Position numbers and translations under genes: made by a program. A stretch of 64,000 nt of DNA from Streptomyces ambofaciens ATCC 23877 (GTDB lineage: Bacteria; Actinomycetota; Actinomycetes; Streptomycetales; Streptomycetaceae), in NCBI RefSeq assembly GCF_001267885.1, contig NZ_CP012382.1, positions 3,955,001-4,019,000 on the forward strand, in the 5' to 3' direction. Positions 1 to 8,712 of this stretch are shown in pieces. Positions within the stretch are counted from its first letter, which is position 1. Every line of letters starts with the position of its first letter. The notes under the pieces are model-generated. The model was given only the letters and a program-made list of their open reading frames with translations, did not search any database and was not told where the DNA came from.

Positions 1-157
1 CCGGAACGAGGAGCGGACGTCGGCGAGGTGAGCGCATGTCAGCGATCGTGGACCGGATCTCGGCGCGCGGCCTGCTGCGACGCGTACGACCGGGGGACCG
101 GTTGCTGCACACGGAGCAGTGCGACTGCTGCACTTGGGGCAACGACGGCGACGGTGC

Positions 158-1840
158 TCAGTACGGAGCCTCCCACAGCACCGTCGTGCCTCCTCCGTCC
201 GGTCCGATGCCCGGGCCGAGCCGACTGGCGCCTCCGACGGCCTCGGCACGGCGCTCGAGATTGTGCAGGCCGCTGCGTCGGCCGCCCTCCGGCACGCCGA
301 CTCCGTCGTCGGCCACCGTCAGCCGCACACCCGGCCGGCCGTCCGGCAGGATCGCCGTGGCGTCGAGGGCCACCTCGATCCGGGTGGCGTGGGCGTGCCG
401 GAACGCGTTGGACAGGGCCTCACGCAGCGCCGCGATGAGGTTCTTGCCGGTCACCTCGCCGACGGCGGTGTCGACCGGGCCGACGAAACGGTGCGAGGGC
501 GTGAATCCCAGCGGCACGGCGGCCATGGTGACCTCCCGCAGGACTCGGCTGCGCAGCCCGGCGGGTGCCTCGGCCGGCTGCCGCAGCGCGAAGATCGCGG
601 AACGGATCTCCTGGATGGTGACGTCGAGTTCGTCGACGGCCCCGGCCACTCCGTCCCGCACCTCGGGCACGGCGGACCCGCGCCGAGCGCTCTCCAGCAT
701 CATCCCCGTGGCGAACAGTCGCTGGATGACGAGGTCGTGCAGGTCCCGGGCGATACGGTCGCGGTCCTCGTACACCGCGAGCCGTTCCCGGTCACGCTGG
801 GCGTCGGCCATCATCAGCGCCAGCGCGGCCTGCGAGGCGAACCGTTCGCCGAGCGCGCGCTCCGTTCGGGTGAAGGGGCGCTCGCCCCGGGCGCGGGGCA
901 TGACGAGGCCTCCGAGCACCCGCGCGTCCCTGCGCAGGGGCAGCAGCATGATCGGTCCGTAGGCGCGTACCGGCCCGGCCTCCAGGCGCCGGTCGGTGGC
1001 GGCGTCGTCCACGAACACGGGACGCCCGGCGAGGAGTTCACCGACGATGCCGTTGTCCGCCGGGATGACGGTGCCCAGGACGTCCGCGGGGCGCGCCGCC
1101 GACACGGCCACGATCTCCAGTCCGCCCCCGTCGGCCGGCAGCAGCACGATCCCGGCCGCCGCTCCGGACAGCCGGCGTGCCTGTTCGGCGACGGTCTGGA
1201 GGGCCTCGTCGGCGTCACCGCCGGACAGCAGGGCGGTGGTGACGGCGACCGACCCGTCGATCCAGCGCTCCCGCTGCTGAGCGGCCTCGTACAGCCGTGC
1301 GTTGCCGATGGCGATGCCGGCCTCCGTGGCCAGGACCCGGACCATGGCGAGGTCGTAGTCGTCGAACGGCGCCCCGGCCCGCTTGTCGGTCAGGTACAGG
1401 TTGCCGAAGATCTCGCCCTGGACGCGGATGGGAACGCCGAGGAAGCCGCGCATCGGCGGATGACGGTCGGGGAAACCGCACGAACGCGGATCGTCGGTCA
1501 GGTCCGTGAGCCGGACCGGCGCCGGGTCGCGGATGAGCGCGCCCAGCAGACCTTTGCGGCCGTCGGGCAGGTGACCGATCCGTCGGGCGGTCGCCTCGTC
1601 GACGCCGTGGTGCACGAATGCCGCGAGGCCGTCACCGTCCTCGCCCACGACACCGAGGGCCGCGTACCGGGCGTCCGCCAGGTCCGCCGCCGTCTCGCAG
1701 ATCCGGTGCAGGGTGGAGTGCAGCTCCAGCCCGCTGCCGACCGACCGCATCGCGTCCAGCAGTTTCGGCACCCGTGCCAGGAACTCGGCCGAGGCCCCGG
1801 GACGGGGCGGCGGGGAGCCGGGAGACGGTGCTGGGGGCAT
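158..1840 (-). CDS. DevS/DosT-like GAF-domain sensor histidine kinase
   Basis: A 560-residue soluble histidine kinase with no evident membrane segment. GAF 1 spans about residues 45-195 and contains the FPDRHPPMRGFLGVPIRV stretch typical of mycobacterial DevS/DosT. GAF 2 spans about 205-350. A HisKA_3 dimerisation helix follows, with the phospho-acceptor His in DLHD near residue 365, then an HATPase with N-box EALSNAFRH and G-box DDGVG. DevS/DosT GAF domains bind heme and sense O2, NO or CO, and a His is present in HPPM near residue 127, but heme binding here is inference. The gene lies 81 bp behind cydCD on the same strand, which fits a role in redox or oxygen control. No response regulator is visible. 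The ATG start at 1840 is preceded by no clear ribosome site. Confidence 0.85.
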   Translation of the reverse strand: MPPAPSPGSPPPRPGASAEFLARVPKLLDAMRSVGSGLELHSTLHRICETAADLADARYAALGVVGEDGDGLAAFVHHGVDEATARRIGHLPDGRKGLLGALIRDPAPVRLTDLTDDPRSCGFPDRHPPMRGFLGVPIRVQGEIFGNLYLTDKRAGAPFDDYDLAMVRVLATEAGIAIGNARLYEAAQQRERWIDGSVAVTTALLSGGDADEALQTVAEQARRLSGAAAGIVLLPADGGGLEIVAVSAARPADVLGTVIPADNGIVGELLAGRPVFVDDAATDRRLEAGPVRAYGPIMLLPLRRDARVLGGLVMPRARGERPFTRTERALGERFASQAALALMMADAQRDRERLAVYEDRDRIARDLHDLVIQRLFATGMMLESARRGSAVPEVRDGVAGAVDELDVTIQEIRSAIFALRQPAEAPAGLRSRVLREVTMAAVPLGFTPSHRFVGPVDTAVGEVTGKNLIAALREALSNAFRHAHATRIEVALDATAILPDGRPGVRLTVADDGVGVPEGGRRSGLHNLERRAEAVGGASRLGPGIGPDGGGTTVLWEAPY

Positions 1841-1921
1841 GAGCCGAGCCTAATGAGACCTCTTTGTTCCGGAAAGTCGGATTCTCCGGTGGCGTCGCGG
1901 GAGTCGGCACGACGCCTTCCC

Positions 1922-4900
1922 TCAACGCGCTCCGACCAGCAGTTCCGACGCCTCCTCCCGCTCGGCCATCGCCCGCAGCGGTCCCGGCACCGCGGCCAGC
2001 TCCGCGTACGTTCCCCGCTGCACCACCCGGCCCTCGTCCAGCACGATCACCTCGTCCACCGCCCCCAGACCCGCCAGCCGGTGCGTGATCAGCAAGGTCG
2101 TACGGCCCTCGGTGGCGGCCAGCAGATCGGCGGTGAGCGCGTCGGCGGTCGGCAGGTCCAGGTGCTCGGCGGGCTCGTCCAGCACGAGGACCGGGAAGTC
2201 GGCGAGCAGCGCACGGGCCAGCGCCAGCCGCTGCCGCTGCCCGCCGGACAGCCGGGCGCCGTGCTCCCCGACCAGCGTGTCCAGACCCTCGGGCAGGCTG
2301 TCGGCCCACTCCAGCAGCCGGGCTCGCGCCAGGGCGACGCGCAGCTCCTCCTCGGTGGCGTCCTTCCTGGCCAGCAGCAGGTTCTCGCGCACGGAGCTGT
2401 CGAAGAGGTGCGCGTCCTGGGCGCACAGGCCGACGAGCCGCCGGACGTCGTCACCGGCCAGGACGTAGGCGTCGACACCGGCCAGCGTGTAGGAACCCGC
2501 CTCCGCGTCGAGGAACCGCAGCAGCACCTGGGCCAGCGTCGTCTTGCCGGACCCCGACGGCCCGACGACGGCGACACGGCGCCCCTCGGCCAGCGTCACG
2601 TCGAGCTCCGCCACGGCGTCCCGGTCCTGCCCGGAGTGGCGCGCGGTCAGCCCCTTGAGGACGACCGGGAACGGCGACGCGGGCACCTGCCGAGGCGTCT
2701 CCGGCTCCCGTACGGGCTCGGGGGCGTCGAGCACCTCGTACACGCGCTCGGCGCTCTTGTGCACGCGCCGGCGGTACTGCACGGCCGACGGGAGCCCCAG
2801 CACGGCCTCGAAGGCCGCCAAGGGGGTCAGCACGACGACGGCCATGGCCACGCCGGCGAGCCGCCCGTCGGCGACCGCCTGGACCCCGACGAGGGCGGCG
2901 CCCGCGACGGTCAGCCCGGACACCAGAGCCGTGAGCCCGTCACCCACCGCGGTGGCGGTGGCGGCACGCGAGGCGATCCGGGTGAGCGCGCCGTCCGCCC
3001 GGCGCGCCTCCGCGGACCGCGCGGGCAGTGCGCCCGCGACGGTCAGCTCGGCGGTGCCGCTGAGCAGATCGGCCACCCGGGTCGCGAGCAGGCCCCGGGC
3101 GGGTGCCAGCCGGCCCTCGGCCCTCCGTGAGACGGCGCCGGTGACCATCGGGACACCGACTCCGGCCGCCAGCAGTCCGACCGCGAGCACCGCACCGGCC
3201 TCCGGCAGCAGCCAGGCCGTGAAGCCGACCGAAGCGGCCGAGACCACCACCGCGGACGCGGCGGGCAGAAGCCAGCGCAGCCAGTAGTCCTGCAGCGCGT
3301 CGACGTCGGCGACGAGCCGGGACAGCAGGTCACCCCGCCGGCTGCGGCGCAGCCCCGCGGGCGCGAGCCGCTCCAGCCGCCGGTACACGGCGACCCGGGT
3401 GTCGGCGAGCATCCTCAGCACGGCGTCGTGCGACACGAGGCGCTCGGCGTAGCGGAACACGGCCCGTCCGATACCGAAGGCACGCGTGGCCGTGACCGCC
3501 ACCATCAGGTACAGCACCGGCGGCTGCTCGGAGGCCCGCGAGATCAGGTACCCGGAGGTGGCCATCAGGCCGACGGCACTGCCGAGGGCCAGACTGCCGA
3601 GCAGCAGGGCCAGGCCGAGCCGCCCGCGCCGCGCGGCGGACATCGCGCGCACCCTGGCGAGGACGCCGCCTCCAGGTTCCGGCGAAGGGGCCTGGGCACC
3701 GGCGGACACCGGAGCAGGGCCGGCGGTGGCCTCGTCGAGAGCGCGGGCGGGCGGTGCCCCGTGTGCACCGTCGGCCGCGACGGCGGGGGCCGGCTCCTCC
3801 AGCCGCACCACCCGGTCGACCACCTCCAGCAGGGCAGGGCGGTGCACCACCAGCAGCACCGTGCGCCCCTCCGCCAGCCTTCGCACGGCGGCCACGACGT
3901 CGGCCTCGGTGGCCCCGTCCAGCGCGGCCGTCGGCTCGTCGAGGAGCAGGACGGGCCGGTCCGCGAGGAACGCCCGTGCCAGCGCCAGCCGCTGCCGCTG
4001 CCCGGCGGACAACCCGGCCCCCTCCTCCCCGAGCACCGTCCCCGTCCCCTCGGGCAACGCGTCCACGAACTTCAGTGCGCCCGCGTCCCGCAGCGCCCGC
4101 CGCACGGCGTCGTCGTCGGCGTCCGGACGGGCCAGCCGGACGTTCTCGGCGATGGTGCCGGCATGCAGGTGCGGGTGCTGCGGCACCCAGGCGACGCGGG
4201 CGTGCCACTGCGCCAGGTCGAGTTCCGCAAGGTCGGCTCCCCCGATCCGGACCCGCCCCCCGGCCGGACGCACGAAGCCGAGAAGGGCGTTGAGCAGCGT
4301 CGACTTCCCCGCCCCGCTCGGACCGACGAGGGCGACCGTCTCCCCGGGCCGGACGGTGAAGCGCACGTCCGTCACGGCGTCCGCGACACGTCCCGGATAG
4401 CGGATCGTCACGTCCTCGAAGGACAGGGTTCCGTCCGCCGGCAGTTCGCCGGTCCCGCGTGCCGGTACGGGTCGCTCCAGTACTTCGAAGATCTCCTCGG
4501 CGGCGGCGAGCCCCTCGGCCGCCGCGTGGTACTGCGCCCCCACCTGCCGCAGCGGCAGATAGGCCTCGGGCGCGAGGACGAGGACCACGAGACCGTCGTA
4601 CAGGGCCATGTCCCCGTGGACCAGCCGCATGCCGATGGTGACGGCGACGAGCGCCACGGAGAGTGTCGCGAGCAGTTCCAGCGCGAAGGACGACAGGAAG
4701 GCGATCCGCAGCGTCCGCATGGTCGCCTGCCGGTACTCACCGGTGATGCGCTTGATCGACTCGGCCTGTGCCTTGGCCCGTCCGAAGACCTTCAGCGTCG
4801 GCAGCCCGGCGACCACGTCCAGGAAGTGCCCGGACAGCCGGGACAGCAGGCGCCATTGCCGGTCCATACGGGACTGTGTGGCCCAGCCGATCAGCACCAT

Positions 4901-5431
4901 GAAGAGCGGGATGAGCGGCAGGGTGCCGACGATGATGGCCGCCGAGACCCAGTCCTCGGTGACGATGCGGGCCAACACCGCCACGGGCACGACGACCGCG
5001 AGCCCCAGTTGCGGCAGATAGCGCGAGAAGTAGTCGTCGAGGGCGTCGACTCCGCGGGTGGCCAGCGCGATCAGCGATCCGGTCCGCTGCCCGCTCAGCC
5101 AGCCGGGACCGAGCGCGGTCGCCCGCTCCAGCAGCCGGCCCCGCAGCTCCGACTTCACCGCCGCGCTCGCTCGGTGTGCGGCCAGCTCGGTCAGCCAGCC
5201 GACCAGCGCACGCCCACAGGCGACGGCCACCAGGAACAGCACAGGCGTGCGGAGTTCGGCCACCGTGAGGCCGTGCTGGAAGGCGCCCACCACCACCTCG
5301 GCGATGAGCATCGCCTGCGCGACGAGGAGCCCGGCGCCGACCGCGCCCAGGGCGACGACCGCCATCAGGAAGAACCGGGTCGCGCGGGCGTACCGCAGAA
5401 GACGTGGGTCGATGGGTTTCACGTGAAACAT
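1922..5431 (-). CDS. cydCD: Fused CydD-CydC ABC exporter for cytochrome bd assembly
   Basis: A 1169-residue fusion of two ABC half-transporters. CydD-type membrane and nucleotide-binding domains come first, with Walker A GPSGAGKST near residue 369 and signature LSAGQRQRL near 474. A Pro/Ala-rich linker follows, then the CydC half with Walker A GPSGSGKTT near 956 and LSGGQRQRL near 1060. In E. coli, CydDC is a heterodimer that exports thiols and is needed for heme insertion into cytochrome bd. The single-chain form is usual in Streptomyces. It is the third gene of cydA-cydB-cydCD, 71 bp after cydB. The start is unusual. The ATG at 5431 reads MFHVKP through a perfect parS site, and GGGAGGG ends only one base before it. 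The in-frame GTG at 5422, in the centre of parS, is an alternative start. Confidence 0.93.
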   Translation of the reverse strand: MFHVKPIDPRLLRYARATRFFLMAVVALGAVGAGLLVAQAMLIAEVVVGAFQHGLTVAELRTPVLFLVAVACGRALVGWLTELAAHRASAAVKSELRGRLLERATALGPGWLSGQRTGSLIALATRGVDALDDYFSRYLPQLGLAVVVPVAVLARIVTEDWVSAAIIVGTLPLIPLFMVLIGWATQSRMDRQWRLLSRLSGHFLDVVAGLPTLKVFGRAKAQAESIKRITGEYRQATMRTLRIAFLSSFALELLATLSVALVAVTIGMRLVHGDMALYDGLVVLVLAPEAYLPLRQVGAQYHAAAEGLAAAEEIFEVLERPVPARGTGELPADGTLSFEDVTIRYPGRVADAVTDVRFTVRPGETVALVGPSGAGKSTLLNALLGFVRPAGGRVRIGGADLAELDLAQWHARVAWVPQHPHLHAGTIAENVRLARPDADDDAVRRALRDAGALKFVDALPEGTGTVLGEEGAGLSAGQRQRLALARAFLADRPVLLLDEPTAALDGATEADVVAAVRRLAEGRTVLLVVHRPALLEVVDRVVRLEEPAPAVAADGAHGAPPARALDEATAGPAPVSAGAQAPSPEPGGGVLARVRAMSAARRGRLGLALLLGSLALGSAVGLMATSGYLISRASEQPPVLYLMVAVTATRAFGIGRAVFRYAERLVSHDAVLRMLADTRVAVYRRLERLAPAGLRRSRRGDLLSRLVADVDALQDYWLRWLLPAASAVVVSAASVGFTAWLLPEAGAVLAVGLLAAGVGVPMVTGAVSRRAEGRLAPARGLLATRVADLLSGTAELTVAGALPARSAEARRADGALTRIASRAATATAVGDGLTALVSGLTVAGAALVGVQAVADGRLAGVAMAVVVLTPLAAFEAVLGLPSAVQYRRRVHKSAERVYEVLDAPEPVREPETPRQVPASPFPVVLKGLTARHSGQDRDAVAELDVTLAEGRRVAVVGPSGSGKTTLAQVLLRFLDAEAGSYTLAGVDAYVLAGDDVRRLVGLCAQDAHLFDSSVRENLLLARKDATEEELRVALARARLLEWADSLPEGLDTLVGEHGARLSGGQRQRLALARALLADFPVLVLDEPAEHLDLPTADALTADLLAATEGRTTLLITHRLAGLGAVDEVIVLDEGRVVQRGTYAELAAVPGPLRAMAEREEASELLVGAR
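5416..5429. promoter_or_regulatory. parS: parS site (exact), overlapping the cydCD start
   Basis: GTTTCACGTGAAAC, the exact Streptomyces ParB site. It forms codons 1-5 of cydCD. Confidence 0.95.
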
Positions 5432-5452
5432 GCCCTCCCGTCCGAAGGGTGT

Positions 5453-5466
5453 GTTTCACGTGGAAC
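5453..5466. promoter_or_regulatory. parS: parS variant (one mismatch), cydB-cydCD gap
   Basis: GTTTCACGTGGAAC. It lies 24 bp from the previous exact site. Confidence 0.75.
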
Positions 5467-5502
5467 ACGACGTCGTGCCACGTGATCCACACCCGTCCGG
5501 AC

Positions 5503-6507
5503 TCAGTGCGCGGCTTCGGCTATGTGCTGCGTGCCGATCCGCTTGCGGAACACCCAGTACGTCCAGCCTTGGTAGAGAAGGACGACTGGTGTGGCGACCA
5601 CGGCCAGCCAGGTCATGATCTTGAGGGTGTAGGGACTGGATGAGGCGTTGGTGACGGTGAGGCTCCAGTCCGCGTCGAGCGTGGACGGCATGACGTTCGG
5701 AAAGAGCGTCAGGAAGAGCATCGCCACGGCGGCCACGATGGTGAGGCCGGACAGCGCGAACGACCAGCCCTCGCGCCCGGCCTGATTGGCCAGCAGGGCG
5801 ACGACGAGCGCCGCGACGGCCACCACGAGCGCGACCAGGCTCTTGCCGTCACCGTTGTCGAACTGCGTCCAGAGCAGGAAGACCAGGGCCAGCACGGCCG
5901 TCACGAGGCCGACGCGCAGGGCCAGCGCCCGCGCCCGTTCGCGGATCTCACCGACGGTCTTGAGCGCGGTGAACACCGTTCCGTGGAAGGTGAACAGCGT
6001 CAGCGTGACCAGGCCGCCCAGGAGGGCGTACGGGTTGAGCAGCTCCCAGACGGAGCCGACGTACTCCAGGTCCCGGTCGATCTTCACGCCCCCGACGATG
6101 TTGCCGAAGGCCACGCCCCACAGGAACGCCGGTATCAGCGAGGTCCAGAAGATCGCTGTCTCCCAGTTGCGCTGCCAGCGTTCCTCGGGCCGCTTCACCC
6201 GGTACTCGAAGGCGACACCCCGGACGATCAGGCAGACCAGGATGACGAGCAGCGGAAGGTAGAAGCCGGAGAAGAGAGTCGCGTACCACTCGGGAAACGC
6301 GGCGAAGGTCGCGCCACCGGCCGTGAGCAGCCACACCTCGTTGCCGTCCCACACCGGGCCGATGGTGTTGATCAGCACGCGCTTCTCGGCCCGGTTCCGG
6401 GCGAGCAGCTTGGTGAGCACGCCGACCCCGAAGTCGAAGCCCTCCAGGAAGAAGTAGCCGGTCCACAGGACGGCGATGAGAACGAACCAGACGTCGTGCA
6501 GTTCCAT
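5503..6507 (-). CDS. cydB: Cytochrome bd quinol oxidase subunit II
   Basis: A 334-residue integral membrane protein with about eight or nine hydrophobic helices. It starts MELHDVWFVLIAVLWTGYFF and contains EGFDFGVG, the family signature in helix 1. CydB partners CydA in the cytochrome bd oxidase, which oxidises menaquinol and reduces O2 to water with high affinity. It follows cydA by 20 bp in the same operon, so expression is expected to follow the Rex operator upstream of cydA. Confidence 0.95.
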   Translation of the reverse strand: MELHDVWFVLIAVLWTGYFFLEGFDFGVGVLTKLLARNRAEKRVLINTIGPVWDGNEVWLLTAGGATFAAFPEWYATLFSGFYLPLLVILVCLIVRGVAFEYRVKRPEERWQRNWETAIFWTSLIPAFLWGVAFGNIVGGVKIDRDLEYVGSVWELLNPYALLGGLVTLTLFTFHGTVFTALKTVGEIRERARALALRVGLVTAVLALVFLLWTQFDNGDGKSLVALVVAVAALVVALLANQAGREGWSFALSGLTIVAAVAMLFLTLFPNVMPSTLDADWSLTVTNASSSPYTLKIMTWLAVVATPVVLLYQGWTYWVFRKRIGTQHIAEAAH

Positions 6508-6527
6508 GACGGTGCGGCTCCCTCGGC

Positions 6528-8033
6528 CTAGTAGGAGAAGGCCATCGGCTTGTCGGCGTCACGGAGGTCGCCGCCGATCTTCGTGGGCGGGTTGAGGTCG
6601 GCCTCGGTGAGCTCGGGCGGGCCCGCCTTGACGTACTTGGCGAGCAGCCTGACCTCGATGACGGCGAGGATGGCGTAGAGCGTGGTGAAGACCACCATCG
6701 AGGTGATGACCTCCGCCTGGGACACACCGGGGGAGACCGCGTCGCGCGTCTGCATCACGCCGTAGACGACCCAGGGCTGCCGGCCCATCTCGGTGAAGAT
6801 CCAGCCCCAGGAGTTGGCGATCAGCGGGAACGCCATCGTCCAGAGGGCCAGGAGCCAGTACAGACGGGTCAGTCTCGCGCCGAGCGGCTTGCGGAGCAGC
6901 ACCAGGTGCGGCACCTCGTCCTCACCGGTGCGCAGAGCGGGCGGCAGCAGGAACCTCTTCCGCGTCAGCCACAGTCCCAGCAGGCCGAGGGAGAACGACG
7001 CCATGCCGAAGCCGATCATCCAGCGGAAACCCCAGTAGGCGACGGGGACGATGGGCTTGTAGTCACCCGGGCCGAACTTCTCCTGCAGGGCCTTGTTGGT
7101 GTCGTTGATGCCGGGCACGTACGAGTCGAAGTCACTGTGGGCGAGGAAGGACAGCAACCCGGGGATCTCCAGGGCGACCTTGTTGTGGCCCTTGTCGACG
7201 TCCCCGTAGGCGAAGACCGAGAAGGGCGCCGGTTCCTCGCCGTCCCACAGCGCCTCGGCCGCCGCCATCTTCATCGGCTGCTGCTCGTACATGACCTTGC
7301 CGAGGGTGTCGCCGCTGATCGCGGTGAGCATGCCGCCGACCGCCAGGGTGACCAGACCGAGCCGGAGCGAGGTCCGCATCACCGGGATGTGCTTCTTGCG
7401 CATCAGGTGGAAGGCGGCGATGCCGACCATGAAGGCGCCGCCCGTCAGGAAGGCCGCCGAGAAGCTGTGGAAGACCTGGTTGAGGGTGGTGTTCTGGGTC
7501 AGGACCGCCCAGAAGTCGGTGAGCTCGGCGCGCCCCTTCTCCTCGTTGATCCGGTAGCCGACGGGATGCTGCATCCAGGAGTTGGCCGCGAGGATGAAGT
7601 AGGCCGACAGCAGGGTGCCGAGCGAGACCATCCAGATGCAGGCCAGGTGGATCTTCTTGGGCAGCTTGTCCCAGCCGAAGATCCACAGGCCGATGAAGGT
7701 GGACTCGAAGAAGAAGGCGATCAGCGCCTCGAAGGCGAGCGGAGCTCCGAAGACGTCACCGACGAAGCGGGAGTAGTCCGACCAGTTCATACCGAACTGG
7801 AACTCCTGCACGATGCCGGTGACCACACCCATGGCGATGTTGATCAGGAAGAGCTTGCCCCAGAACTTGGTCGCCCTGAGGTACTTCTCCTTCTCGGTAC
7901 GGACCCAGGCGGTCTGCAGACCGGCCGTGAGGGCGGCCAGCGAGATCGTCAGTGGGACGAACAGGAAGTGGTAGACGGTCGTGATGCCGAACTGCCATCG
8001 CGCCAGCGTCTCCGGCGCCAGAGCCAAGTCCAC
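6528..8033 (-). CDS. cydA: Cytochrome bd quinol oxidase subunit I
   Basis: A 501-residue membrane protein with the CydA hallmarks. The N-terminal WQFGITTVYHFLFVPLT carries the high-spin heme His, the VFHSFSAAFLTGGAF region carries the b558 His, and GRQPWVVYG lies near the C-terminus. The Q-loop is of the short type. The protein holds the three hemes and the quinol site of the oxidase. The ATG at 8033 has a GGAGAG ribosome site just upstream. It is the first gene of the cyd operon and is preceded by a near-perfect Rex operator, so it should be derepressed when the NADH/NAD+ ratio rises at low oxygen. Confidence 0.96.
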   Translation of the reverse strand: MDLALAPETLARWQFGITTVYHFLFVPLTISLAALTAGLQTAWVRTEKEKYLRATKFWGKLFLINIAMGVVTGIVQEFQFGMNWSDYSRFVGDVFGAPLAFEALIAFFFESTFIGLWIFGWDKLPKKIHLACIWMVSLGTLLSAYFILAANSWMQHPVGYRINEEKGRAELTDFWAVLTQNTTLNQVFHSFSAAFLTGGAFMVGIAAFHLMRKKHIPVMRTSLRLGLVTLAVGGMLTAISGDTLGKVMYEQQPMKMAAAEALWDGEEPAPFSVFAYGDVDKGHNKVALEIPGLLSFLAHSDFDSYVPGINDTNKALQEKFGPGDYKPIVPVAYWGFRWMIGFGMASFSLGLLGLWLTRKRFLLPPALRTGEDEVPHLVLLRKPLGARLTRLYWLLALWTMAFPLIANSWGWIFTEMGRQPWVVYGVMQTRDAVSPGVSQAEVITSMVVFTTLYAILAVIEVRLLAKYVKAGPPELTEADLNPPTKIGGDLRDADKPMAFSY

Positions 8034-8123
8034 GTCGTCACTCTCCTTGCGGTTGCCACTCGCCGTGTCAGCGGCAGTTTGAGCGTGTATGTAACACCTA
8101 TCTCGGGCGCAACCGGGACACGC

Positions 8124-8141
8124 TTGTGAACGCGTTCACAT
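8124..8141. promoter_or_regulatory. Rex operator (ROP) upstream of cydABCD
   Basis: The core TGTGAACGCGTTCACA is a perfect 16-bp palindrome at 8125-8140, 92 bp upstream of the cydA start. It matches the Streptomyces Rex consensus TTGTGAANNNNTTCACAA. Rex is the NADH-sensing repressor of cyd, nuo and rex genes in S. coelicolor. An extra TTCACAA follows directly downstream and could be a secondary half-site. Confidence 0.88.
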
Positions 8142-8242
8142 TCACAAGCAATTATGACGTACTGCTTTTCGACACCGGAAGGGGGGTCCCCTGTGACGTC
8201 AACCCCTTGGCAAGGTCTTCAACATCTTGTTGAATCCGCCGC

Positions 8243-8617
8243 ATGAAGATACGGATCTCATGGCCCGCGGGTCACCTCACCGCGACACTCGGCGACACCC
8301 CGACCACACAGGCTCTCCTGAAGGTCCTGCCGCTCACCGCCTCCGCCCACACCTGGGGCGAAGAGGTGTACTTCGACACAGGCGTGTCAGTTTCACGTGA
8401 AACGGACGCCCGGCAGGTCGTCGAACCGGGCACGGTCGCCTTCTGGACCGACGGCGACGCCCTGGCGCTCCCGTACGGGCCCACGCCGATCTCGCTGGGC
8501 GACGAGTGCCGCCTAGCGAGTCCCTGCAATGTCCTCGGGCGTCTCGACGGCGACCCGCGCCTGCTGGCCACGGTGCGCGACGGCGACCCGGTGCGCGTCG
8601 AACTCGTCGACGCCTAG
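8243..8617 (+). CDS. Cyclophilin-like fold protein (TM1367-type)
   Basis: A 124-residue protein resembling the cyclophilin-like family around Thermotoga TM1367, with MKIRISWPAGHLTATL, an ALLKVLPL helix and the conserved WGEEVYF and LPYGPTPIS motifs. The molecular function of this family is not established. It is divergent from cydA. A perfect parS at 8390-8403 lies inside the gene and is read in frame as V-S-R-E-T near residues 50-54, next to the conserved YFDTG segment. Close homologues should show whether this is an insertion. Confidence 0.75.
   Translation: MKIRISWPAGHLTATLGDTPTTQALLKVLPLTASAHTWGEEVYFDTGVSVSRETDARQVVEPGTVAFWTDGDALALPYGPTPISLGDECRLASPCNVLGRLDGDPRLLATVRDGDPVRVELVDA
8390..8403. 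promoter_or_regulatory. parS: parS site (exact), inside the cyclophilin-like gene
   Basis: GTTTCACGTGAAAC, read in frame as V-S-R-E-T. Confidence 0.95.
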
Positions 8618-8631
8618 GGCTGTACGGCCCG

Positions 8632-8691
8632 CTGGTCACCGCACAGCTGGTCACCGCACAGCTGATCACCGCGCAGCTGGTGACCGCACAG
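8632..8691. repeat. 15-bp tandem repeat, four copies
   Basis: Four head-to-tail copies of CTGGTCACCGCACAG. Copies 1 and 2 are identical, and copies 3 and 4 carry two and one changes. The array fills the gap between the convergent 3' ends of the cyclophilin-like gene and the aminotransferase gene. Each unit contains a CAGCTG or GGTCACC-type local palindrome. The array has no visible coding role. Confidence 0.85.
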
Positions 8692-8712
8692 CACTTCCGG
8701 CCGTACGACGGC

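Noticed and set aside
119..3130. Very long open frame on the plus strand (and similar ones across 3.4-5.5, 40.7-43.3 and 57.3-59.2 kb)
   Set aside because: It lies antisense to the kinase and cydCD. High GC at third positions keeps antisense frames open. The encoded sequence is low-complexity Arg/Gly/His/Gln with no domains.
8632..8691. CRISPR or attachment site
   Set aside because: The units are directly adjacent 15-mers without spacers, and no integrase or tRNA is near.
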